Source: Chrysaora quinquecirrha (Eukaryota; Cnidaria; Scyphozoa; Semaeostomeae; Pelagiidae). From it: 64,000 nt of DNA. Numbering within the stretch: position 1 is the first letter of the stretch; each line of letters opens with the position of its first letter. The notes under the pieces were generated by a model that ran no database searches, was not told where the DNA came from, and saw only the letters and a list, made by a program, of their open reading frames with translations. Position numbers and translations under genes: made by a program. Below are positions 35,153-46,900 of this stretch, piece by piece. The DNA is taken from assembly GCA_014526335.1 (NCBI GenBank), contig JACTAT010000318.1:1-64000 (forward strand), written 5' to 3'.

Positions 35153-36232
35153 ATGTCAAGGAACAGTAGATATCAGCAAAAATCAGTGTTTCGAAGTCCT
35201 CCGTCTGGATTTCAACATAGAAGCATGTTATATAGTAATAAAGACGCAGAATCATCATCGTGTAGAGAGCCATTGAACCTTCCAAGACCAGTTTTCCCGG
35301 ATGTTCCAGATGCTCGATCAAGATACCGAGATGACGAGGAAGGTGGTGGTCCAAGGGTTCAAGAGACAGAAAGTGACAGCTATTTCGAATACAGTCAAAG
35401 CAGAGATGACGATGAAACCTTTTTTACAGGTGCAAGTTCGTACCAAGAATTAGGAACGCCTATTAGTGCTCCTTCGCAAATGTCAATGGCGGTATCAACT
35501 TTTGCCAGCTTCGCCTCTACTTCATCTCATGACAGAGAAACACAAGACGTAACAGAGGGAAGGGAGCAGAGTGGATTGAAGTGCCCTAAGGAAGGATGCA
35601 ATAAAATATTTTCAAGGAAGGATGCGGTGAAAAGGCACTTTGATACCGTCCATAGAGGGATGAAAATTGCGTGCTCACAATGCAGCAAACTTTTCAGGGA
35701 TAAAGCTGAGCTGAACAGGCATGCAAAGAAGATCCACGAAAGCCAGGAGCTTAGATGCGATGTTGCAGAGTGTGGGAAAGCATTTTCTTCGAAAGACAGC
35801 TTGGCCCACCACAAGAAAGCGAAACATTCGCAAGGATCCCTTTTCAGGTGTGATTTAGCACACTGTCAAGCTAAATTCACACACAAGCACTTGCTGGAGG
35901 GTCACATGGTGACGCATACAGGTGAAAAAGCTTTTGAGTGCCCAGTGTGTAATCGAAAATTTGCCTACAGGCACAATCTCACAAGACATCAACACAATTG
36001 CAAGGGCAGAGGAAAGACACAACGTGGTGCAGGGAAGTTTATGTGCAAAGTGGATGGCTGTGGGAAAGGATTCGCAGATAAGAGATGCCTATCGAGGCAT
36101 TTTGCAGCATCACACAATAAAGTGAAGTACATGTGTGAATTTTGCAAGACACAATTTGCCTACATGTCAGCATTATCAAGGCACAAATGCGCAGCTAAAA
36201 AATTAAGTTACAGCAGAACGTCAGTAACTTAA
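35153..36232 (+). CDS. Intronless C2H2 zinc finger protein encoded by the transposon, 359 residues
   Basis: Intact ORF from ATG 35153 to TAA 36230-36232. Residues 1-140 are polar, acidic and serine-rich (DDEEGGG, SRDDDETFF) and probably disordered. Residues about 143-350 hold seven fingers. Fingers 1-4 and 6 are C2H2, finger 5 is C2HC (RHQHNC), and finger 7 ends RHKC with short spacing and may be degenerate. A TGEK linker follows finger 4. It is divergently transcribed from the YqaJ gene, and its 3' end abuts the right inverted repeat. Zinc-finger arrays bind about 3 bp per finger, so seven would span about 21 bp, the size of the terminal repeat unit. A role in binding the element's ends is a hypothesis. 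The open frame, unlike the YqaJ gene, suggests recent selection or youth. Confidence 0.85.
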   Translation: MSRNSRYQQKSVFRSPPSGFQHRSMLYSNKDAESSSCREPLNLPRPVFPDVPDARSRYRDDEEGGGPRVQETESDSYFEYSQSRDDDETFFTGASSYQELGTPISAPSQMSMAVSTFASFASTSSHDRETQDVTEGREQSGLKCPKEGCNKIFSRKDAVKRHFDTVHRGMKIACSQCSKLFRDKAELNRHAKKIHESQELRCDVAECGKAFSSKDSLAHHKKAKHSQGSLFRCDLAHCQAKFTHKHLLEGHMVTHTGEKAFECPVCNRKFAYRHNLTRHQHNCKGRGKTQRGAGKFMCKVDGCGKGFADKRCLSRHFAASHNKVKYMCEFCKTQFAYMSALSRHKCAAKKLSYSRTSVT

Positions 36233-36477
36233 TAAGATGGGCATCTTGGGTAATTTGATAAATGTTTTCATCAATGACACTGACATGGAGAGAAAAGACA
36301 CTGTTCGATTTCTTTTATATTTTGTAATGTTCTAGTTATATTTGCTAATTTGTATTCAGCTGAGATGATGTTTTGTTTGTTAGCTCAATGGTATTATACG
36401 ATTCTATTACTTCTCAATATCCATAATTAGTTATAGTTTTAGCGATTTTTATCAAGGTACGTAACAAGTTTGCAAGC

Positions 36478-37462
36478 CAATTTGTTTTTTGTGATTTCTC
36501 ACAGTATTTGTATTTGCAAGTATTTAAAACAACGATTAATGTTGATTGAGTCATGAATTCAGCACTTTGTCAAAAAAAACTGTACAATTTTTTTGTGAAA
36601 CTAACTCTCCGTAGTAAAGCAGAAAATGTTGGAGAAATACAGGCACTTAGTAGCCAGCCAGTCTATTCCAAAAATCGCAGCCCATAGCAGGCTTGAGCTT
36701 TAATTGTGTGACTTTATGCTGTCCCGTAATGTACTGGTTGTCTAAACCTATGGAATGGGAAGAGCGAAACGCGTCTGTTTCTGCGCACAGATACTGCCAT
36801 ATTCGTGCAACACCGTTGCAATTTCTCAAACAGGTTGCACGCCCACCGCTGTACTCATGGTATCCCACCGCCGTACTGAACATCCACCGCTGTACTCATG
36901 ATATCCCTCCACTGTACTGAACATCCACCGCTGTACTCATGATATCCCTCCGCTGTACTCATGTGATCCCACCGCTGTACTGAACATCCACCGCCGTACT
37001 CATGGTATCCCTCCGCTGTACTGATGGTATCCCTCCACACAACTCATGGTATCCCTCCGCTGTACTGAATATCCACCGCTGTACTCAAGTCATCCCTCCA
37101 CTGTACTGAACAACCACCGCTGTACTGATGGTATCCCTCCGCTGTACTCATGGTATCCCTCCACTCAACTCATGGTATCCCTCCGCTGTACTGAACATCC
37201 ACCGCCGTACTCATGGTATCCCTCCGCTGTACTGATGGTATCCCTCCACGCAACTCATGTTATCCCACCGCTGTACTGAACATCCACCGCTGTACTCATG
37301 GTATCCCACCGCTGTACTGAACATCCACCGCTGTACTCATGGTATCCCTCCGCCGTACTGATGGTATCCCTCCGCTGTACTGATGTTATCCCTCCGCTGT
37401 ACTGCACAACCACCGCTGTACTGCACAACCACCGCTGTACTGCACATACGTTATCCAGGGTG
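36478..37462 (-). repeat. Right terminal inverted repeat of the 10.6-kb transposon
   Basis: Mirror of 26841-27825, containing the inverse of the same array at about 36835-37442 (29 units). It starts about 245 bases after the stop of the zinc-finger gene. The sequence outside it (37468 on) is homologous, inverted, to left-arm sequence below about 21120. Confidence 0.9.
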
Positions 37463-37924
37463 TTAATTTGGTTGTGGTGTTTTGGGTCTTGTCATATTAT
37501 AGTATGTTTTAGTACATTAGTATTTGAAAGTGTCTGTGCATGCGTTTGGGTGTTTATCTTTGAAACTGACCTGTTGACATAAGGGGTCTAGCAACTAGTT
37601 GGTAACTCAATCTTATTTAACCACAACTAGTCAACCCACTGCTATTAGTTAACAGCTGATTCTTGTCAGATGCAGTTGAGCCAACATGAGTTCTCCTGCG
37701 GCAGTGATCAACTGTACATAAGCTCTTGATCTGAGCCAAATGAGCACTATAAGCTCTGACTAGTTGTTGACATGTTGACATGCCTAAATAAGTTAGTGGT
37801 TACCACTAGCTCTTGGCGATAGTTCTCTCGTATTGTAGGTCAACATAAGCCTGCCTTTACAGTCTCCCTTTGCTTTGTTGCTTATTCCCCCTTAGTTTTA
37901 TTTTATTCACATTTCATTTGAAAG

Positions 37925-40900
37925 GTGATGAAAACAAGCAGCAGCTTCTAAACCTTGGTGCTCTTGATCACCTTTTGAAACTTATGGTTCATGAAGATAA
38001 GGTTGTGAAAAGAAATGCCACGATGGCTGTTGGTGTTCTTGCCACTGATCGTAAGTATTTGGGAGCTGAATGATCTATGTTTTTTGTTAGGTATCTTTGC
38101 TTTGCTTGGTGTCGTAACATCAGATGCAGATATCATATCACCACTCGAAATTGCAAGAAACGAACAATACAATTAACACCGATATTGAAATCATTAGATA
38201 TCAGCTTGTAAATAGCTTGTAAAAAGTTTGATCAGGAGTGTAGCATTATATGGGGAAACTTATGAGATGAAACGAAAGAACGAAAGAACCGGTGAGAAAA
38301 GACTAAAAGCATTTGAGATTTGGGTGTTGAAGAACTGCTGCGGATGAGATGAGCTAGACAGAAATGGAGACAAGTGCATGGGTTTGAGAGCATATAGGTG
38401 TCATCGAGAATCAAGGAATCGTAGAACAAATCAAATGAGGGAATTGGCGAAGAACCTCGCTGGAAAGGAAGACAAGATCGCATTATACTTATAACTATTC
38501 AAGCTGATATGTGGGCGGGTAGGGTAGAGATAAACAGGGAAGAAGAAAAACGGAGGAATGGCTGCAGCGCGACCGCAAAAGAATACCTTGAACGAAGAAC
38601 ACGAGTGAGATGTGGACTATTACGCTTTATTAGTATAGGTAGTGTTTGCTTGCTTTGTAACCTTGACCAATGACATTATATTTTATCTTTATTTTAGCAA
38701 CTGTAAGGAAAGTTTTAAGAAAATCAGAATGCTTACCATCGATTATCGCTCTCCTTGGACCTGAAGGTTTGGAATCAGTTTGTTTAATCCCTTGTCTTTC
38801 GAGTTTTTAAACTCTTTAATAATGAAACGTCGCAGTTAGTCAAAGCCTTATTACTAAGTTGCTAGCTTTTGTTGGGGCCCCCGAAGTAGATAAAAATGGT
38901 TACTTCTCGTCATAGAATATTAAGTCTTACGAGAACGGAACCTGCTTGGTTATTTCTTAGATCCGATCCATCTTTTTGCTCGAATTTATCCATTCCGCTT
39001 TGGTGCGGGTAGGGAACTTTAATTTGATCAAATAGGTGTTTTCTCATGTTCACAGAAGGCTTCTCTGTCCAGTTTGGGATCGGACCGAAATGGATCCGCT
39101 TACGTTGCTGCAGGTCTACGTCAGCTGTACTCTGTATTGTATAGTACGCATTGATCGCATACCTATGTGCTTGTTATATCCAATAGAAACCAACTGGAAA
39201 CACCAAAGTCCAATACCAGAACAAATTATTTGCCAAACCACATGCCATAGTGTATGCTTGGTTTCTTACAAGGTTTATCATTTTTCAAAATAATTTAATA
39301 CGTGATGAATTAATTTAATAATTTTACTTTACAGAGGATGTTTTGTGTCATGAGTTTGGGAGTCTTGCCTTAGCATCTTTAGCAGGTAAATGCATGTGCA
39401 TTTTACGACATACATCATAATCAATACAATAACTTAATACTAGCATATTAGTATGGTTGTTAGTTTAAAAAGATTTCTTAGTTCCATCATAGCGCCAAAA
39501 ATTCACCTACTCTTAAGGCCAGGCTTATGCTATGCTACGATATGATGGAACTAAAACCAGCTAGTTGTAACTGCTAACATATATCGACAAGTCAGCAGCT
39601 AGTCACAACTTGCAGGATACAGTTGATCGCGGTTGCAAGAGCGCTCATGTCGACTGCGGCTAACGGGAATCAGTTGTCAGCTAATCGCAGAAGTAGGATA
39701 TGCCCAATTTTCTGGAACTGTGTACCGAATAGCTGTCTTCAAAACGGAACTAGTTCGTTGCCCGCTAGTTGCTAGAGCGCTTATGTCTACAGGTCAGTTG
39801 CGATATATTAGTTCTAAAATCGCCGATTAGTAGTCGATAACTAGTTCTAATTGTGCGCAATAATGACACAAGCCTGGCTTTAGGCCCTTCGTAGCGCCTA
39901 AGACAGGCCCATGTCGACATTGCAGACAGTTAAACTGGTTGCCGACTGCTAATCAGTGATTTTCTGGGACTAATGTATCGCAACTAATCTGTCGACAAAA
40001 GCAACTAGCTCCTTTTTGAAATTCGGTGCACATTTCCAGAAAGTTGGTCATAATCTACTTCTGCGACTAGTTGATAACTGATCAATCACAGTTGAAACAA
40101 GCTCTTTTACGATTGCGATCAACTGTATCCTATACCTTCTGACTAGTTGTTAACATGTCGACATAAATTAGCAGTTACAACTAGTTGGCGTTACTTTACC
40201 TACTTTGAAATAGTTTTTTCATTTGTTTAGTAGCCTAAAGTTCCTATTTCTTATAGAGGAATACACAAGCAAAGTTGATATATTTGAACAAGGTGGGCTC
40301 GAGCCGTTGATCAATCTTCTAACGTCAAATGACTGTGATGTTCAGGTGGGTTTTTGCTGTTTCTTTTTGGTTTCTTTATATTCTTAATGACTGTTAGCCA
40401 TTATCCCTCACATAATATGGGCTCCAATGATTTCTCTCCCTTTCTGAAAGAGCCGCCGAGATGTTCCATACTATTACAATATTCCCCATCCAAGTATTAT
40501 ATTTTTTCAGAAAAATTCCGTCCAAGCAATCACCTTACTTCTGCAAGATTATCAAAGCCGAGCAGCTTTTCATGAACTCAACGGTATGGTCATTTTAATA
40601 GTTTTTTCTATAGGCTGACCCAAGCACAAGTTGCATTAAAGCCCCAGTGATCCGAGTCTTCTTAGGGAACCTCTTTAAATATCAGACCAAAATGGTGCTT
40701 ATATATTTGTTTGGTAGAAAATATATATAGTTTCAGGATATAAGTGTTTAATAAAAGAAGGTTCCTTAATGCGATACCGCTTTCCTCAGTTTCTACTCTA
40801 AATGCTTCTTGCTGTCAAACACTCTCTTCGAACACAAGCCTGTTCTTAAAGTGTTGAAAAGTGATGAACGTCTGCGGTTCAATCGAATTGATACAGTAAA

Positions 40901-43900
40901 CATAGATTTCGATTCTTTCTGCTTCAGGGCTCGAGCCATTGCTGAAGTTAACTGACTCAGAATATCCAGTCATCCAAGAGCTTGCCTTGACTGCGCTTGT
41001 TAGATGCACTTTGGACGGTTTGTTAATAGTTTCATTTTTTTCATGATTTTCGCTAGCCAGGACTCTTCATTTAGAGGATAAGTTAATAATATTTTACCTT
41101 TTGGCCTGCTTTGCAAGGAGCCAGTAGTGCTAGCCAGTAGTACCAGAATAATCTTTGCAAGGCAAGATTCTTTCTTCCAAGAATCTGTCTCCTTAAAAGG
41201 AACCATGTGACCTGTTTCATTTACAGCACAGGGATTCCAATTTGAATAGCAGTTGAAATGAAATGCTGAACTTTCGTGAGAATCCGGCGAGGTTAGTTCC
41301 TCACAGCATCTAAAAACATTCCTGGACTCAAGCGAAAGTTCTGCAGGAAATGAGAGAGATCACATTGTTTCTGTACAGGAGATGAATTCTTGGTAGGAAG
41401 AATCTTGTCTTGCCAAGACTAATCTTACCAAGACTATTTGCTGGTGCTACTGGCTTCCTGCGTAGCATGCTGTAAGGTGAAGGGTAGTCTTTCGAAATGA
41501 ATATCATTAGGAAAGTCGCAGCGCCAAGGTTTTTATCGCGATCATTGCAGTTACATTGAGATACTACGGCAGCTCCTTACCGTTTTTTTTTATGAAACAA
41601 TAGGAAAAAGGTTTGGGAGCGTCATACATCGGGTTTGCATGATTACACTGTACCGTCGCATCCCGTCTTGATTTTCTTGTCACCTCTAGAGCCAATAGTT
41701 TTCGAGACGATTAGTGGAGCGTCTTAAACCGGACTGAGCCGTCATTATGCAAGCCAGGCTTATGCAAACCATGTTAATTCTTGTTTCATTTTAGTTGATA
41801 ACAGAATTGCTTTGAGAGAAATTTCTGGATTGGATAAAATGGTTGACATTATTGGAAAGAAAGTAAGAGGAATTTTCTCAAACTTCTGTTGCCTGCCTCT
41901 AGATTACTTCACTAATTCGTTGTATAAGAAACTTCTTATAAATAAGAAACTGGACAAGCCGTTTTTGCGAAGATCAAAAGCTGAATGAACCAGAAATGAA
42001 ACTAAAACCCTAAGCAATTTTTGATGCGGCCAAACGTTCAAACATTGTGTTTGACAATTATAGGTCGAATGTTTGACAGAATGCCATTTATTTTCCATTG
42101 TGATCCAAAGTATACCTTAAGCTTATAGTATAATTCCTTCCCTGTTGAGTGATGTTCATTGCAATTACGTATGCTTTCTAGCGTTCGTTGTCCTTTTTGG
42201 GTGAGGGTGCATTCTTTTGAAACTTTTGTCTCTTCTGAGTTTTGAAACAAGTTGACTCCGGAGTACTTTCCTGAAAAGCGGAAGACTTTAGAGAAGTTGA
42301 TTTGGAACCAATCCCCTGCTTAGTCTTTGAAAGCTTCCACCTCTAATGTCAGGAGAGTCTGGAGCCCCCAAAGTCTTCGATTTTACCGAGAGTAGTCCAA
42401 AAGAATGGGCTTTCGATCTCTCGTATGCCTCCAGACAAAAGAATACCCAGAAAAAGGTGCAAGTATACCAAGTATACCAAGTATAAGATGCCAAAAGAAG
42501 GCACCTAAATACTGTTGCATGCATTACTTTAATGTTACGTTTCCCTTTCCAGGATTGGGAGGACCTTCATGTTCTCTGTCTTCAAGTTCTTTCTAATTGT
42601 TTGATGGACAGTGAAAATCTCCAGGTATAATTATGATTAACACTGTTTCCTATATATCTAATATATTCCTGTCACATTCATATCGTTTCACTTATTTTTT
42701 CCAAGAAACAAAGTTATCCAAGGGGAACACGTAGAACCTATGTTGACAGGCATAGTAAAAAAAATAACCAACTTGCCTGTTACCCTGGACTCTAAAACCC
42801 CACTCCAACTTACAAATTACAGCTAACACTTTTCTCACACGCTTTGCGTGCCAATTTTGACACGTTGACATAAGCTACCAGTTACAAGTATTTAGTGTTA
42901 GTTCTATTGTATTGTACATAGGTCGACATATGCCTGGCAAAAATGCCGCGAAGACCACGCCGTTTTCGTTAGTTTATATCAGAAACTCCGCAATCTGCGT
43001 AGGGTTGCTTTTTTTCTTGTTTGGAATTTATTGAAATAGGTTTTTCTTGCTTTTTAGACTATTCAAAGTACTGGTGTCTTTGATAAATTGTTGGCTTTTG
43101 TTGCTGAATCAACAAATCCTGAAGTACAACGATATGCAGTAAGATCAAACGTATTTTGTAATCTTAATTGATGGATTTGAACCCAAGATGCCATGGTCAG
43201 CGAGCCAATGACGATTCTACTGCGCTAAAGGGCCTAAAGAAATCGTCGAGTGATCTTTGTCATACGGCCAAAGTCTGTCCAATCCCGTGTAATCTTCGAT
43301 GGCTCTCTCGTTATGCAATTTTGGGTTCAAATCCCATACGTCACAAAACATTTTCTTTACGAGATAGTTCCTTTGCAGTATTTTTGAAAACCTTCTGAAA
43401 CATTTTCTGCTCGTCACAAACAAAAATGTTTGACGAGCAATGTTTTGGTATAAGAAGCCAAATGGTATAAAAGATTATGTTTGACAAGCAAATTTAATAT
43501 GCTCGACGAACAATGTTTGATCCCCAATATGTTAGCCAGTGATCTTTATCTGAGATACCATAGTTGGAATATAGATGTCCGGGCTGTGCATTGTTCAAAG
43601 GAAAGCCTAACGGTGCCACGTAAATGTGTACAGATTCGTTTGCTTCTATTTTACTATGAAATTTTATATTTTTATCTTATTTTTCTAGGCCACTGTGATT
43701 GCTGCTTGCTGCAAGAATGGTGAGTTATTTAAAATAACTTCTCGTCTGTAAAAAGTCGTTGCTCTTTAATTAGCGTATTGTATTTTCCATGTCAAAAAAT
43801 TTTATTCATGCTTCCTTTTTTCAGCTGAAAATAGAAAACTCTTTCATGAACAAGAAACCGAGAAAACTTTAATCACCCTTTTGACAGGAGAAGTAAGTAA

Positions 43901-46900
43901 TTTTGTATGAGAAAGTCAGTTGTTTTTCGTTTTTATTTCTTTCCCTCTGCAGTGGAGTATTATAAGACCCTGCTTACGCCAAAAAAGGCTACCATATGCT
44001 TTTAGTTAACTCTGGTACATATGGATCTGTTTGCTTTTGGGAACGGGGTTTTATCTGTTTGGGTACGCTAGAGAACCAGATCTATTCAGATGCGTTCTCA
44101 TCTTGTCTCGTGTAAACGCAATGAAATCGTACCCATATCTTTTAAGATCTTTTGGATCCGTCTCATTTTCTCTCGGGCAAACGGGATCTAAACTACCGTT
44201 TTCTGGTACAGTTAGCAGAGCAAAAGACAGGAACCTGTGGAGGAGTATCGCGATAAAGTCGCCAAGCTCCCTAACAGCCTGATGGCTTGGCCACGGGATG
44301 ACTGTGCTATAAGTCTCCATGTTTTCTTATAAGAAAAACCTTGATAAGGATCATGAGGCTGAGATTTTGGGTGATGTTTTTCTGATCAGTCTCAGAAACT
44401 AGTAAAGCAAAACCCGCCTAAAATCTACCAGCGTGAAGGTCTTGCCCAAAAACGCATTTAAACATGATTCTGAACCGGGTAGGGGGTGACAATATGGTGG
44501 AAAATCAATAAAAAAACAAGAAATAGAGAGGCTGAAGTCGAAGCCAAATCGTCTCATAAAAACGTATATTTGATGGGTTGTTTATGGATTATTTCTTCTG
44601 AATTTGCAAGCTAGCTTTCACTTGTCGACATTTCCTTGATAAATATGCAGCCTTACTCCAGCTACCTTTATCATGGTTTAACATTTGTAATAATAATGTG
44701 TTTCTTCCTTTTCTTGTCTTAAGAGCATTGATGTTAGTGTCGCTGCTGCCAAAGCACTTGCCGCTCTCTCTGAGAATCTAAACAGTAGAGATACCATTGG
44801 AAAACTTGGTATGTTTTTGTTTCTTATAACTTTGCTTATACTAGAAGTATCTGACTGAACCCCTCGCTTCTTATCGTTTCTCCTGCCTCTTACACTAGGC
44901 CTATAATTACTGTTTCCTTCGGGCAATACCAGAAAATATTAATATTTTCGGTATATTTTTGGAAACAGTTATTATATGATTAATTACCTTATGGGAAGGA
45001 CATGGTCATGACCCCTAATGATTACGAAACTCCTATCTTGTTTGAAGCCATTACAACGAAGCCATTTGGTTCTGCCTTTGAAATCTAAACATTTTCGAAC
45101 GCGTGACGTTATGAACGGGCATTACCGTCAATGCCAGAATATCATTACTTTGCATTCGAACGTTTTCTGCCGATCAGATTGCACAGCAGAGTTGATGCCC
45201 TGACTATAAGGTAATAAAACTTGGCCCTGGCCAAATGATCAAACATTGTTTATCAAACATTTGAAATTTGCTTTCCAGACATCACGAAGTATTGCTGATT
45301 CAAGTATAAAAAGTTTTGAAGTTTTTCACAAACATTGCTGAGCGAAATAGTCAAAAATTGGTTGTAAAGCAAATCTGAAATATTTGACTAACAATGTTTG
45401 ATCGTTTAGCCAGGGCTTTCAAAACATTTTATGCTGGTCCTCGGCAAAAAATGTTGGACGAACACTGTCTTGTTAGGTGGCCAAATGATAAAACAATGTG
45501 TTTGATAAGCAAATCAAAGATGTTTTACAAACAATGTTTGATCGCTTGGTCAGGGGCTAAGAAAGAACTGTGTTTTGTAGATGGAATTCAACCATTGCTG
45601 ACCTTGCTAAAGAACGACTCTATTGACATGCGTGAAACTGCAACACTTGCTCTTGCTAATCTCAGTTCTGGAAACATCAATAATTGCGCGTAAGCTTTTA
45701 AAGTTTTTCATGTTAATTTATTATGCCTCTTTCAGACAACTTGTTCAAGTCATTCCGTATCCGCCAGCATTTTCATTTAAATGCTGTTTTAGTAGCCTAT
45801 TAATTCGTATTGTATTCATCAGCATGCTGTTTTCATATTATATTCTTGAAGATGTTAATTTCGTACTGAACTTTTTCTACACTTTCATTTCATACTGTAT
45901 TCGTCAGCATGTTCATTTCATACTGTATTCGCCAGCATATTCATTTCATACTGTATTCGTCAGCATGTTCATTTCATACTGTATTCTTCAGCATGTTCAT
46001 TTCATGCTGTATTCTTCAGCATGTTCATTTCATACTTTATTCGTTAGCATGTTCATTTCATACTGTATTCGTCAGCATGTTCATTTCATACTGTATTCTT
46101 CAGCATGTTCATTTCATGCTGTATTCTTCAGCATGTTCATTTCATACTTTATTCGTCAGCATGTTCATTTCATACTGTATTATTCAGCATGTTCATTTCA
46201 TACTTTATTCGTCAGCATGTTCATTTCATGCTGTATTCTTCAGCATGTTCATTTCATACTGTATTCTTCAGCATGTTCATTTCATGCTGTATTCTTCAGC
46301 ATGTTCATTTCATACTTTATTCGTCAGCATGTTCATTTCATGCTGTATTCTTCAGCATGTTCATTTCATACTTTATTCGTCAGCATGTTCATTTCATACT
46401 GTATTCTTCAGCATGTTCATTTCATAGTGTATTCTTCAGCATGTTCATTTCATACTTTATTCGTCAGCATGTTCATTTCATACTGTATTCTTCAGCATGT
46501 TCATTTCATACTTTATTCGCCAGCATGTTCATTCATACTGTATTCGTCAACTTGTACTTTTCACTGTTTTTCGTCTATTCATACCGTGAGGAGGAAATGC
46601 AGCTTTAAAAATCAATATTTCTTTTTGCAGTGATATCGTTGATAAAGGTGGAATTGACATGTATGTGAAATTACTTTATGATCCAAAACCGTCAATATTG
46701 GGAAATGTTTCTGTCTGCATTACGAATCTTGCACATGATGGTAAGTTACTTGATATTAATATTTGTTCCAGGGAAGGCAATAACGGCATGGAAGCAATAG
46801 CAATTGGCTATGCAAAAGAAGTCCCTCAGCGCTGTGTAGCCACCATTGTCTATCAACTGAGATCTGGTGATGTTTTTCTCATCATCGGAACTTCAGAATG

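Larger units (their letters stand above)
26841..37462. mobile_element. 10.6-kb DNA transposon with 985-bp terminal inverted repeats
   Basis: The ends are CACCCTGGATAACG... and its exact inverse, flanked by TTAAT at 26836-26840 and 37463-37467, a candidate 5-bp target duplication. The inverted repeats (26841-27825 and 36478-37462) have the same length and appear identical. Inward of them, about 27990-28290 and 36260-36475 are a more diverged inverted pair. The element carries two divergent genes: a multi-exon YqaJ-nuclease/transposase-like gene and an intronless C2H2 gene. YqaJ nucleases are known from ISL2EU-type transposons, but the target duplication and protein layout here do not let me assign a superfamily. 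It lies in right ARMC3 intron 1. Confidence 0.85.

Noticed and set aside
45623..46633. Long ORFs (336, 172 and 167 codons) rich in SFHTLF and HVHFILYS
   Set aside because: All three come from reading a 28-bp tandem repeat with no stops in three frames; absent from the other arm and intronic to ARMC3.
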